Positions 51,486 through 60,384 of a stretch of DNA of 64,000 nucleotides are shown here, one piece after another. The stretch lies in the NCBI RefSeq assembly GCF_014640675.1, contig NZ_BMHK01000013.1, forward strand, positions 48,079 to 112,078, read 5' to 3'. A program made the position numbers and the translations under genes. How positions within the stretch are numbered: position 1 is the stretch's first letter; every line of letters starts with the position of its first letter. A model generated the notes under the pieces. It was not told where the DNA came from and searched no databases. It saw only the letters and a list, made by a program, of their open reading frames with translations. The stretch is from Novosphingobium endophyticum (GTDB lineage: Bacteria; Pseudomonadota; Alphaproteobacteria; Sphingomonadales; Sphingomonadaceae).

Positions 51486-53228
51486 ATGAGCGATCAGTAT
51501 GACATGGTGATCCGTGGCGGCACAATCGTCGACGGGACTGGCGGGGTCCCCTATGTCGCGGATGTGGCGATTTCGCGCGGCGTCATCGCCGCGATCGGCC
51601 GTGTCGACGGCTCCGGACGCGAGGAAATCGACGCCAGGGGTCTTACCGTAACCCCCGGATTCGTCGACGCGCACACCCATTATGACGGCCAGATTACCTG
51701 GGAGAATCGCCTCGCCCCCTCGTCCGACCATGGCGTCACCACCGTTGTGATGGGCAATTGCGGCGTCGGCTTCGCGCCGGTGCGCGCGGGCGACCACCAC
51801 CTCATGATCAAGCTGATGGAAGGCGTGGAGGACATCCCGGAGGTCGTCATGGCCGAAGGCGTGCCATTCAACTGGGAAAGCTTTCCGGATTATCTCAACG
51901 CTCTGGCGAAGCGCGAGGCTGACGTCGATTTCGCCACCCAGATCCCGCACAGCCCGTTGCGCGTCTATGTCATGGGCGAACGCGGCGCGAACCTCGAGCC
52001 GCCGACGCTGGAGGATCTCGCCGAAATGCGCCGCTGCGTGACCGAGGCGGTGCAGGCGGGCGCGCTGGGCGTCGCCAGTTCGCGCAATCTGTTCCACCGC
52101 TTCCGCTCGGGCGCCCTTGCGCCGTCCGTCACCACCGAACTGGACGAGGTACTGGCATTGGCGGAAGGCCTGCGCGACGCCGGAAGCGGCGTGTTCCAGT
52201 GCAATCCCAATCTCGACAACGATGCGGACACCGAAATGGCCCTGTTCCGGACCATTGCCGAGCAGACCGGCTGCCCGGTGACGTTCAGCCTCATCAACAC
52301 CCCGTTCCGTGCGGAAAACTGGGCCGTTTATGTCGAGGCCGTCCGCAAGGCAGCGGCCGACGGGCTGACCATCCGCGCCCAGTTCATGCCGCGTCCCATG
52401 GGTGTTCTCTATGGGCTGGACCTCAGCTTCAATCCTTTCTCGCTAAACCCCAGCTTCCGCGAAATCGCCTCGCTCCCGCTTGAGGAGAAAGTTCGGCGCA
52501 TGCGGGATCCGGAGCTTCGCGCCCGTCTGCTGGCGGAGGAACCGGAAGATGCGAATCCCGCCTTTGTCGCCCTGCTCAAGGCCACCGCCGCGCTCTATCG
52601 CATCTCCGACCCGGCCGACTACAATTTCGCACCCGACGACAGCCTCCAGGCCGAGGCGGCACGCCGGGGAGTCCCCGCCAGCAAAGTCATCTACGACGCG
52701 CTGCTGGAGGATGATGGCCGCGCGATCCTGTGCTCCTATTCCAGTGACGTTCCGGAATACCTGGAGAAGACGCGGGACCTTATCGGGCAGGATAATTTCA
52801 TTCCCGCCCTGGGCGATGGCGGCGCGCATTACGGCATGATCTGCGATGCGGCCTACACAACCTACATGCTGACCGGTCGCCTGGATCGGGACGGCCTCGG
52901 CCTGCCCCGGATGATCCAGTCGCTGACGAGCCAGCCGGCCAGATCGGTCGGCCTCGAGGATCGCGGTATTCTAGCGGAAGGCTACAAGGCGGACATCAAC
53001 ATTCTCGACATCCCGAACATGGTGCTCCACCGTCCGCGCGTGAAGGTGGACCTGCCTGCGGGCGGCAAGCGTCTCTCCCAGAAGTCACAGGGCTATGTCG
53101 CCACCATCGTCAGCGGCACCGTCACTTACCGCGACGGCGAGGCCACCGGCGCGCTGCCTGGCCGCCTCGTTCGGGGCGTTCAGGCCGCACCGGAGGCGCA
53201 AAAGACGGCCCAGCGCGAAATCGCCTGA
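51486..53228 (+). CDS. Amidohydrolase-3 family protein (N-acyl-D-amino-acid deacylase-like)
   Basis: 580 residues, ribosome binding site GAGAGG. The metal motif is [14 protein letters not shown]. The C-terminal metal Asp lies in [11 protein letters not shown], and the small beta-sandwich domain ends with [14 protein letters not shown]. Members of this branch include D-aminoacylases, but many in sphingomonad catabolic clusters have unknown targets. It is first in an operon with the Gfo/Idh/MocA gene and divergent from TetR. It may hydrolyse an amide, ester or ring intermediate. Confidence 0.87.
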   Translation: MSDQYDMVIRGGTIVDGTGGVPYVADVAISRGVIAAIGRVDGSGREEIDARGLTVTPGFVDAHTHYDGQITWENRLAPSSDHGVTTVVMGNCGVGFAPVRAGDHHLMIKLMEGVEDIPEVVMAEGVPFNWESFPDYLNALAKREADVDFATQIPHSPLRVYVMGERGANLEPPTLEDLAEMRRCVTEAVQAGALGVASSRNLFHRFRSGALAPSVTTELDEVLALAEGLRDAGSGVFQCNPNLDNDADTEMALFRTIAEQTGCPVTFSLINTPFRAENWAVYVEAVRKAAADGLTIRAQFMPRPMGVLYGLDLSFNPFSLNPSFREIASLPLEEKVRRMRDPELRARLLAEEPEDANPAFVALLKATAALYRISDPADYNFAPDDSLQAEAARRGVPASKVIYDALLEDDGRAILCSYSSDVPEYLEKTRDLIGQDNFIPALGDGGAHYGMICDAAYTTYMLTGRLDRDGLGLPRMIQSLTSQPARSVGLEDRGILAEGYKADINILDIPNMVLHRPRVKVDLPAGGKRLSQKSQGYVATIVSGTVTYRDGEATGALPGRLVRGVQAAPEAQKTAQREIA

Positions 53229-53301
53229 TCAACCATATCGATGAAATGGGGCTGGGAGGGCGCAATCCCGCCCGGCCCTTCCATGGGCGGAGGCAAAGGG
53301 C

Positions 53302-54456
53302 GTGACAGACAGATTGCGGGTGGGAATCATCAGCGCCAACTGGAGCCTGAAAGTGCATGGCGCTGCCTGGCGGCGTATCGAGTGCGTCGAGGTTGCCGCC
53401 ATTTGCACGTCCCGGCAGGAAACAGCGGAACGCGCGGCGCGCGAATACGATATTCCGAAGGCCTATTGGAACCATGAGGAGATGTCGGCCGATCCCGATC
53501 TCGACATCATCGACGTCGGGACGCGTCCGTCCTTCCGTTTCCCCATGGTCATGGCCGCCCTGCGCAACGGCAAGCATGTCTATGATGCACTGCCCTTCGC
53601 CGTCAGCACCGCCGATGCGGAGGCGATGCGCGACGCGCAGCTCGCCGCCGGCGTCGTCGGGACGGTGGACGCCCAGTTCCGCTGGTCCCCTCCGGCGCAG
53701 CAGATGAAGGCGATGATCGACAGCGGTTTCATCGGACGCCCGCTCGGCTTCAACGTGCAACTGATGCTGCCGCTGGTGGAGCATGAGGGCAAGCCCTATG
53801 CCTACAGCGCCTGTTCGGAGCATACGGATCCCTATTACTGGCTGGCGGAGAAAAGCAGTGGCGGCAGCGCATGGCGCAATTTCGCGACGCACGGCCTTCT
53901 GTTCCTCACCCATCTGATTGGCCCGGTCGAGGAAGCGACCGGCATGTTGACGACCGGCGTACCGGAGTGGTTCCTGCCCAATGGCGAGGTACTGCGTCCC
54001 GAGACGCACGACCTCGGCAGCGCGACGCTGCGCATGGCGAACGGCGCGATCGGCAGCCTCCAGGCGGGGTGGTGCGTGCCCGACACGGAAGGCTGGCGGG
54101 TAGAGATCTGGGGCGATCGCGGCCGGCTGCTGCTGGTCGACAACAGCTTTGGAAACCTCCTCTCCGCAAAGCTCTATGCGGGCGACGCGCGCCTCCTCAC
54201 TTATGGCGAACGAACCTGCCGGGAAGTGACGATCGACCCGGCGTATTATGCCGTGCCCGGAACGATTTCGGGCGAGACGGCGCCTCGTCCGTTCGTCGCC
54301 ATGGACTGGATGTTCTCCCACATGGCTGACGCCATCCGCAACGGCCGGGAAGGTTCGCCGAGCTTTACGGAGGCGGCCGCAGTGCACCGCGTTGTGGAAG
54401 CGGTGGAGCTGGCCAATGCGGAGCGGCGATGGGTCCGCATAGCGCAAAGTCTTTAA
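53302..54456 (+). CDS. Gfo/Idh/MocA family oxidoreductase lacking the EKP lysine
   Basis: 384 residues, starting at GTG with GGAGG upstream. The N-terminal Rossmann fold begins with LRVGIISANWS. The C-terminal dimer domain extends from about residue 125 (AQFRWSPPAQQM). The motif that normally reads EKP, whose Lys is catalytic, is ALP here (GKHVYDALPFAV), so ordinary sugar dehydrogenation is doubtful. It may be a non-canonical lyase or reductase, or a structural protein. It follows the amidohydrolase-3 gene after 73 bases. A REP-like palindrome lies after its stop. Confidence 0.85.
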   Translation: MTDRLRVGIISANWSLKVHGAAWRRIECVEVAAICTSRQETAERAAREYDIPKAYWNHEEMSADPDLDIIDVGTRPSFRFPMVMAALRNGKHVYDALPFAVSTADAEAMRDAQLAAGVVGTVDAQFRWSPPAQQMKAMIDSGFIGRPLGFNVQLMLPLVEHEGKPYAYSACSEHTDPYYWLAEKSSGGSAWRNFATHGLLFLTHLIGPVEEATGMLTTGVPEWFLPNGEVLRPETHDLGSATLRMANGAIGSLQAGWCVPDTEGWRVEIWGDRGRLLLVDNSFGNLLSAKLYAGDARLLTYGERTCREVTIDPAYYAVPGTISGETAPRPFVAMDWMFSHMADAIRNGREGSPSFTEAAAVHRVVEAVELANAERRWVRIAQSL

Positions 54457-54464
54457 ATTTGAAT

Positions 54465-54555
54465 CGTCATTGCGAGGAGCGAAGCGACGAGGCAATCCAG
54501 AGCGCGCAAACGCCGCCCCTGGATTGCCGCGGGCCTGGCGGCCCTCGCAATGACG
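54465..54555. repeat. REP-like palindromic element of the CGTCATTGCGAGG type
   Basis: The outer arms CGTCATTGCGAGG (54465-54477) and CCTCGCAATGACG (54543-54555) are perfect complements of 13 bases. Inner arms GGCAATCCAG (54491-54500) and CTGGATTGCC (54519-54528) also pair, giving a long cruciform. Such elements are scattered in many alphaproteobacterial genomes in intergenic sites. Here it sits directly after the Gfo/Idh/MocA gene and before a convergent operon, where it could act as a terminator. Confidence 0.8.
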
Positions 54556-54643
54556 AATGTGCAGATTAGATGCCGAACCAGACGCCTGACCGGTAAATTG
54601 GGGGGAGAGTTTTTTCTGACGGACGGCCTGGCTAAGGTGGTTG

Positions 54644-55669
54644 CTATTCGGGCGCTGCCGCGACCATGCGGCACCAGTCATGCAGCCGCTGCCAGAGCTG
54701 CCGCCGCGTCGACGCGAAATTATGCATATGGGCCATGGTCGGCACGATGAAGATGGCTACGTCGCGCGATGCCCGATAAGCACCCGCTTCCGCATGGGGA
54801 TCGGGGCAGGTGTCGCGCTCGCCATTGGCCACCAGCACCGGCACGGTAACGCGCGCCGCATCCTCCGCAAAGGCGCCGGGCAGCATCATCTGCACCGCAC
54901 AATGCGGGATGGTGAGGCTCCCGAAATCAGGCGAGGTCCGGCGGATGGGATAACCGCCCTTCATGTCCTCATGGAGGATATCGTCAGGCACATCCTCCCA
55001 ATGGAAGGCATAGCGATAATCGACGCCTTCATGGCTGGTCGTCTCGTGGCTGGTGATCTTGCCTTCCAGAACCGGCTCAAAACGCTCCTTGCCATGTTCG
55101 AATGCAGCCCGGTCGCGCTGGGGCAACGCGGTGTGGATCGCGCTCACCCCGCACGGCGCGATCGCGTCGAAGGTCGCGAAGCGGCCTTGTGTCAGGATCG
55201 ACACGCCGCCGCCCATAGACTGGCCCATGCCCACCGCGAAGACGGAGGACAGCGCCGGAAAGTCCTTTACCACCGTGCCGGCGCGCAGCATCTCCAGTAT
55301 CTGCCGCACGCAGCTATCGTGGGTGGCGGCCAGTGTCGGGAACGTGATCCGCGACAGATCGGGAATGGTGCTCTCACCCACGCCGATATGATCGACCGCG
55401 ATGTAGATAGTGCCCCGTTCCGCGTGCCAGGACGCCTCGCTATAGCCTTCGTGACCGGAAAACCGGAGGTCGAAATAGCGGCGGGAGTAGCCGCCGCCCG
55501 GCGCCGCGAATATCGCGACCGGCCGCTCCGGCAGAAGAGCGGGATCGGGAAGGTAAAGGGTGACGGCCAGTTCGACGGGCTCGTCGAGGGCGGCCGCCTC
55601 GGTCACGTCGATGCGGCGCTCGATCTTTTGCATTTCTGAAACGCTCCCTATGTGGTTCTCAGCCGCCAT
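54644..55669 (-). CDS. Alpha/beta hydrolase
   Basis: 341 residues. The nucleophile elbow is GMGQSMGGGVS, with the acid in NGERDTCPDP and the His in MAHMHNF. The N-terminal AAPGGGYSRRYFDL forms the oxyanion loop. The start at 55669 overlaps the SDR stop by 11 bases; an ATG 12 codons later is an alternative. It is last in the ECH-OYE-SnoaL-SDR-hydrolase operon. It probably cleaves an ester, lactone, thioester or C-C bond produced by the upstream enzymes. Confidence 0.88.
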   Translation of the reverse strand: MAAENHIGSVSEMQKIERRIDVTEAAALDEPVELAVTLYLPDPALLPERPVAIFAAPGGGYSRRYFDLRFSGHEGYSEASWHAERGTIYIAVDHIGVGESTIPDLSRITFPTLAATHDSCVRQILEMLRAGTVVKDFPALSSVFAVGMGQSMGGGVSILTQGRFATFDAIAPCGVSAIHTALPQRDRAAFEHGKERFEPVLEGKITSHETTSHEGVDYRYAFHWEDVPDDILHEDMKGGYPIRRTSPDFGSLTIPHCAVQMMLPGAFAEDAARVTVPVLVANGERDTCPDPHAEAGAYRASRDVAIFIVPTMAHMHNFASTRRQLWQRLHDWCRMVAAAPE

Positions 55670-56426
55670 GCGCCCCGCCGCCGGCGACCTCGATGCCGCG
55701 TCCCGTGATCATCGCCGCGTCGTCGCTCGACAGAAACAGGACGGTCGCGGCGATCTCCCACGGCTGCACGCAGCGGTGGATCACCTGATGCTCCGCCGCC
55801 ACGTCCGCCTGCTGTTCCAGCGTGAACATGCCCGCGATCTGGGGCGTCGCGGTCAGGCCGGGCAGGACGCTGTTCACCCGGATATTGTCCTTGGCATGGG
55901 CGCAGCTGGCAAACTGGCTGAGGTGGATAACGCCGGCCTTGGCCGCCGAATAGGACGGGGGCGCGGACGGCGTGAAGATGCGGCCCGACATGGACGCCGT
56001 GTTCACGATGGTGCCGCCGCCATTGGCCTTCATCACCGGGATCTCGTGCTTCATGGCAAGGAAGGTCGAGGTCAGCGAGATCCGGATGGTCCAGTCCCAG
56101 TCGGCGAGGCTCAGATCCTCCAGGCTGCCGGGCTTTGCCGCCCCGACATTGTTGAAGGCATGACGAACCGGGCCATGCGCGGCGCTGGCCGCCTCGATCA
56201 TCGCCTTGACGGACTCTTCGATGGTTGCGTCGGTCGGCACGAACCGCGCCTTGCCGCCCTTGGCGAGGATGGCATCGCGGACCGCTTCGCCCTTGCCCGC
56301 GTCCAGTTCCGCTATGGTGACGAGGGCGCCCTCCTCCGCAAAGGCATGGGCGGCGGCCTCGCCGATTCCCGAACCCGCTCCCGTCACGATCACTGAACGC
56401 CCTTCGAAGCGCCGCCTCTCCGTCAT
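55659..56426 (-). CDS. Short-chain dehydrogenase/reductase (SDR)
   Basis: 255 residues. The motifs are TGAGSGIGEAAAHA, NNVGAAK (in place of NNAG), Ser in NTASMSG and Tyr/Lys in SYSAAKAG; the last block is ITGRGIEVAGGG. It starts one base after the SnoaL gene stop, so it is strongly coupled. With the OYE and SnoaL proteins it could handle a ketone/hydroxyl pair as BaiA does in bile-acid dehydroxylation, but the sequence does not show this. Confidence 0.9.
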   Translation of the reverse strand: MTERRRFEGRSVIVTGAGSGIGEAAAHAFAEEGALVTIAELDAGKGEAVRDAILAKGGKARFVPTDATIEESVKAMIEAASAAHGPVRHAFNNVGAAKPGSLEDLSLADWDWTIRISLTSTFLAMKHEIPVMKANGGGTIVNTASMSGRIFTPSAPPSYSAAKAGVIHLSQFASCAHAKDNIRVNSVLPGLTATPQIAGMFTLEQQADVAAEHQVIHRCVQPWEIAATVLFLSSDDAAMITGRGIEVAGGGAHGG

Positions 56427-56427
56427 C

Positions 56428-56988
56428 TCATTCTCCTGTCGGCTGCCGGGTCATCCGGGCGATGCTGTCCTTGTCCTCACCCGCCCAGAACGCATTCCAG
56501 CTCTCGAAATCCTGCGGCAGGCGGGGCGGGGTCTCGTGTGCGGCCCAGCCGGTGAACGGCGCCGCGGGCCGCTCCTGCCAGTCGGCGGCGTACCAGTGCT
56601 TTTCCTGGCGCCGCACGAACAGCCATTCGCCGCCGCGCCGCTCATAAGTGTCGAAATAGGCGATCGCCATGATCACCCATTTGCCGTCATCCTCATGCTC
56701 GGCGCGGCAATAGACGACGCCATGCGCATGATCGGCGTCGTCGAACTCGACACGATGGCCGCAAATCTGGTGGATTGAGCGGTAGAATGTCCTCACAGCC
56801 GGCTCGATGATGGACCGCAGCACGTCCCGGCCCGTCCCGCGCCGCCCGCAGTGGACGTCAGGGACGAACAGCTTCACCCACGCGTCCATGTCGCGGCCGT
56901 CCACCGCCAGCGCATAGCGCATCGGCAACTGCTGGATGGCGGCAAGCGATTCCAGCCGGTCGATGCGTTCGGCAAGGTCGGCGCTCAT
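56428..56988 (-). CDS. SnoaL/NTF2-like protein, candidate dehydratase
   Basis: 186 residues. The start at 56988 overlaps the OYE stop (ATGA); the much longer open frame is not real. The LAAIQQLPMRYALAVDGRD segment is typical of the SnoaL_4 group (PF13577). Tyr25, Asp30 and His78 have exactly the spacing (5 and 48) of Tyr30, Asp35 and His83, recalled as the catalytic residues of bile-acid 7alpha-dehydratase BaiE. This supports but does not prove a dehydratase or ketosteroid-isomerase-like role. The location between OYE and SDR agrees with this. Confidence 0.82.
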   Translation of the reverse strand: MSADLAERIDRLESLAAIQQLPMRYALAVDGRDMDAWVKLFVPDVHCGRRGTGRDVLRSIIEPAVRTFYRSIHQICGHRVEFDDADHAHGVVYCRAEHEDDGKWVIMAIAYFDTYERRGGEWLFVRRQEKHWYAADWQERPAAPFTGWAAHETPPRLPQDFESWNAFWAGEDKDSIARMTRQPTGE

Positions 56989-58127
56989 GCCAGTCGTTCC
57001 AGATTGGCCGGGTCGAACGGCAGGAAGGGCTCGTCGTTCCTCGCCTTGCTGAACCAGTTGGGGTCGTTGAGGATAGCGCGCCCCACTGCAACCAGATCGA
57101 ATTCGCCCCGTTCGAACCGCTCGGTCAGCAGCGGCAGATTGTTCACCGACTGCTGGCTGTCGTCGATATGCCTCGCATTTCCCCTGGCCTTGTCGAGCGC
57201 GACACCGCCCACGGTCATCGAGGCCTTGCCGGTCAGCTTCTTGGCCCAACCCGCCAGATTGAGCGGCGAGCCTTCGAATATCGGCGTATCGAAATAGCGC
57301 TGGCTGGCATCGAACAGGTCCACCCCCGCATCGGCGAGCGGCCCGATCAGCGCCCCCAGCGCATCCGGCGTTTCCGCCAGCACCGCGCGATAATCCTGCA
57401 TCTTGAACTGGGAAAAGCGCAGGACGATCGGCATGTCCTCGCCCACTTCCGCGCGGATCGCCCTGACCACCGCGACGCCGAACGCTGCGCGCCGCTCGGG
57501 ATCGCCGCCCCACCGGTCCTCGCGCCTGTTGGTATAGTCCCAGAGGAAGGTATCGATAAGATAGCCGTGCGCGCCGTGGATCGCGATACCGTCCACGCCC
57601 AGTCCGGCGGCGTTGCGGGCGGCGGCGGCATAGGCTGCGATCACGTCCGCAATGTCGCTGTCCGACATTTGCGGCATCGGCGCCAGGCTCTCTTCGCGTC
57701 CTTCCGGCCGGAACGAGATGACCCCGTCGGGCGGACCCCATATGCCGGACGGGCGCATGGGATTACCCGTGCCGGAGCCGGCATATTCCACATTCCACAT
57801 CGGCCCCTGATGCCAAAGCTGGGGGATGATGCGCCCGTCCGCGGCATGGACCGCATCGACGACCTTCTTCCAGCCGGCCAGCGCCTCCGCCCCGTCGAGC
57901 CGCGGGACGTCCGGATGGTCCGCGGCGGCATAATGCGGCAGGGCCACTCCTTCGGTCAGCACGGCGCCCAGCCCGGTGGCGGCGCGGCGCGCATAATAGC
58001 TCGCAACCTCATCGGTAGGCACGCCCAGCGGCGAGCGATAGCGCGTCATCGGCGCCATCAGAACGCGGTTGGGCAAGGTCAGACCGCGCAGCGTGAACGG
58101 TTGCAGCAGGGGATCGATAGCGCTCAT
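56985..58127 (-). CDS. Old Yellow Enzyme family NADH:flavin oxidoreductase
   Basis: 380 residues, single-domain FMN TIM barrel. LMAPMTRYRS is the N-terminal FMN segment. IHGAHGYLIDTFL contains the active-site His184 and His187, and FDLVAVGRAILNDPNW is the C-terminal phosphate-binding motif. It lacks the C-terminal FAD/NAD domain of BaiCD and 2,4-dienoyl-CoA reductase. It reduces activated C=C bonds with NAD(P)H. The start at 58127 is preferred; an ATG at 58145 would overlap the crotonase stop. It is second in the operon. Confidence 0.92.
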   Translation of the reverse strand: MSAIDPLLQPFTLRGLTLPNRVLMAPMTRYRSPLGVPTDEVASYYARRAATGLGAVLTEGVALPHYAAADHPDVPRLDGAEALAGWKKVVDAVHAADGRIIPQLWHQGPMWNVEYAGSGTGNPMRPSGIWGPPDGVISFRPEGREESLAPMPQMSDSDIADVIAAYAAAARNAAGLGVDGIAIHGAHGYLIDTFLWDYTNRREDRWGGDPERRAAFGVAVVRAIRAEVGEDMPIVLRFSQFKMQDYRAVLAETPDALGALIGPLADAGVDLFDASQRYFDTPIFEGSPLNLAGWAKKLTGKASMTVGGVALDKARGNARHIDDSQQSVNNLPLLTERFERGEFDLVAVGRAILNDPNWFSKARNDEPFLPFDPANLERLA

Positions 58128-58141
58128 CTTACGTTTCCCGC

Positions 58142-58945
58142 TCATTCGCCCGTGAACGACGGAGGCCGCTTCTCGACGAAGGCCGCGCGCCTTTCGGCAG
58201 AATCGGCCGTGGACTGGCTCATGAAGATCGCGCGGTTCTCCATCTCGATGGCCGTTTCCAGGCTCGGCGCGTCGACATTGTGCCACATGGAGCTTTTCGT
58301 GACGGCGATCCCGATGGGACTGTTCACCATCACCGCATCCGCCAGCTTCAGCGCTTCGTCCATCAGCGTATCATCGTCGACGCAGCGCAGCACGAGGCCG
58401 ATCCGCGCGGCCTCCTCCGCCATGAGGGGGCGTCCCGTCAGCATCAGCTCGGCCGCGCGTTGCATCCCGACGAGGCGGGGTAGCATATAGCTGAACCCCA
58501 TTTCGTGGCCCGTCCCGGCATTGTGGAACGCGTTGACGAATTTGGCGGAGCGCGCCGCGATGGTCATGTCCGCCGCGATGGCCAGCGCATAGCCCGCACC
58601 CGCCGCGACGCCGTTCACCGCGCAGATGACCGGCTGCGGCAGGGCGCGCATCCGGATCGGGATCTGACCGAGCTTGTCCATCACCCGCCGCTGAAACTGC
58701 GCCTTGCCGAGGCCCTTCGCGACCCAGTCGGGCGTCCCGCCGGCGCGGATGTCATGGCCTGCGCAAAACGCGCGGCCCGCGCCCGTCAGCAGCACGACGC
58801 GCACGTCATGGTCGTAGCGGACCGCCTCGAGATGATCGATCAGCTCCGCATACATGGAAAAGGTGAGCGAGTTGAGCGCATCCGGGCGGTTCAGTGTCAG
58901 GCGGCATATGCCCTCCGCCGGTGCATCGCGGACTATGTCGCCCAT
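58142..58945 (-). CDS. Enoyl-CoA hydratase/isomerase family protein
   Basis: 267 residues. ATG at 58945 follows AAGGACAGGA; a 60-codon longer frame is not credible. The motifs are GAGRAFCAGHDI, GVAAGAGYALAIAADM and NAGTGHEMGFSYMLPRLVG, with a Glu corresponding to the isomerase acid. It is a paralogue of the protein at 47.9 kb. It is first in the operon that includes OYE, SnoaL, SDR and hydrolase, and divergent from CaiB. It could isomerise or hydrate the enoyl-CoA made by a dehydrogenase elsewhere in the region. Confidence 0.88.
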   Translation of the reverse strand: MGDIVRDAPAEGICRLTLNRPDALNSLTFSMYAELIDHLEAVRYDHDVRVVLLTGAGRAFCAGHDIRAGGTPDWVAKGLGKAQFQRRVMDKLGQIPIRMRALPQPVICAVNGVAAGAGYALAIAADMTIAARSAKFVNAFHNAGTGHEMGFSYMLPRLVGMQRAAELMLTGRPLMAEEAARIGLVLRCVDDDTLMDEALKLADAVMVNSPIGIAVTKSSMWHNVDAPSLETAIEMENRAIFMSQSTADSAERRAAFVEKRPPSFTGE

Positions 58946-59133
58946 GTAGGTCCTGTCCTTCCCATTTTGCTCTGGCTGCCAAGGATGTGGACCATTGCCG
59001 GTCAAAATGCGAGCAGTCGGAACGGCCCGCCGCCGCGCGCGAGGGGGCATATCACGGTTGTGAAGAAGCGCCTGCCGGGCTTGCCATTGTCGAGACCCGA
59101 CGCGAGGGAACAGGACCATCGTCAAGGTGAAGC

Positions 59134-60363
59134 ATGTCCAGACTGCCGCTCGAAAAGATTCGCGTCCTCGATCTCACCCGCGTGCTGGCCGGTCCCTTCG
59201 GGTCGCAAATACTGGCCGACATGGGTGCGGACGTGATCAAGATCGAACGACCGGGGGCTGGCGACGATGCCCGCATCTTCGGCGAACCCTATCTACGCAA
59301 CGCAGACGGCGAGGCGACGCGGGAAAATGCCTTTTACTTGTCCGTGAACCGAAACAAGCGATCGGTGGCGCTCAACATCGCCAAACCGGAAGGGCAGGCG
59401 CTGATCCGCGAGCTGGTGAAGTCCAGCGACGTGGTGATGGAAAATTACAAGGTGGGCGACCTCAAGCGGTACGGCCTCGACTATGAGAGCCTGAAGAGCA
59501 TCAATCCGGGCATCGTCTATTGCTCCGTCACCGGCTATGGCCAGACCGGGCCGCTGGCGGCCAAGCCGGGCTATGACGCCGTGTTTCAGGGCGAATGCGG
59601 CCTGATGAGCGTGACCGGCGTTCCCGAGGGCAAGCCGGGCGCGGGACCGATGAAGGTGGGGCCGAGCATCATCGACCTCTTCACCGGCCTGAACGTCGCC
59701 AATGCCATTCTCGCCGCGCTCTATCATCGCGATGCCAATGGCGGGGAGGGCCAGTATATCGACATCGCCCTCCTCGATTGCGGCGTGTCGGCGCTGTCCC
59801 ATTACGCCCAGATCTACCTGACCTCCGGCGAAGTGCCGGTTCGGCGCGGGACGCAGGGCAACGGCGGCATGCCGACCAGCATGTTCCCGTGCAGCGACGG
59901 TGCGATCATGATCACCTCCGGCAACGACAAGCAATATGTCGCGTTATGCGACGCGGTCGGCCACCCGGAACTGGCCACGCATCCGCGCTTCCACACCAAT
60001 GTCCTCCGCGTGGCACACCGTGACGAAATCACGGAAGTGTTCAATGCGATCTTCGCCACCAATACGGCGGATTACTGGCTCGAAAAGCTGGGGGCGGCCG
60101 GCATTCCCAGCGGACCGATCAACGACCTGGAGCAGGTATTCGCCTATCCGCAGGCCATGCATCGCGGCCTGCGCGCCCGCGCGCCGCATCCGTTGAAACC
60201 CGATCTGGACGTGATCCGCAGCCCGCTCAATTTCTCCGAGACGCCGATCACCGACTATCGCGCGCCGCCGATGCTGGGCGAGCACACGCGCGAGGTTCTG
60301 GCCAAGGAACTGGGCCTGGACGAGGCCGCAATCGACGGCCTCGCCAGCTACGGGATCATCTGA
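59134..60363 (+). CDS. CaiB/BaiF family CoA-transferase (type III)
   Basis: 409 residues, ribosome binding site AAGGTGA. The N-terminal segment VLDLTRVLAGPFGSQILADMGADVIKIE is the family signature. Asp181 (SIIDLFTG) is the expected nucleophile that forms an aspartyl-CoA anhydride. The C-terminal ADYWLEKLGAAGIPSGPINDL is typical. It transfers CoA between carboxylic acids without ATP, for example from a product acyl-CoA to the incoming substrate. It is divergent from the OYE operon and convergent with a sulfotransferase gene. Confidence 0.92.
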   Translation: MSRLPLEKIRVLDLTRVLAGPFGSQILADMGADVIKIERPGAGDDARIFGEPYLRNADGEATRENAFYLSVNRNKRSVALNIAKPEGQALIRELVKSSDVVMENYKVGDLKRYGLDYESLKSINPGIVYCSVTGYGQTGPLAAKPGYDAVFQGECGLMSVTGVPEGKPGAGPMKVGPSIIDLFTGLNVANAILAALYHRDANGGEGQYIDIALLDCGVSALSHYAQIYLTSGEVPVRRGTQGNGGMPTSMFPCSDGAIMITSGNDKQYVALCDAVGHPELATHPRFHTNVLRVAHRDEITEVFNAIFATNTADYWLEKLGAAGIPSGPINDLEQVFAYPQAMHRGLRARAPHPLKPDLDVIRSPLNFSETPITDYRAPPMLGEHTREVLAKELGLDEAAIDGLASYGII

Positions 60364-60384
60364 CCGTCCAGCAGGCGATCCGAT

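Noticed and set aside
54453..54674. 73-residue minus-strand frame ending in ASLLAMT
   Set aside because: It is translated from the REP-like palindrome; such frames are well-known artefacts.
56989..57741. N-terminal extension of the SnoaL-like protein to 437 residues
   Set aside because: It overlaps the OYE gene in another frame; the ATGA junction at 56985-56988 marks the start.
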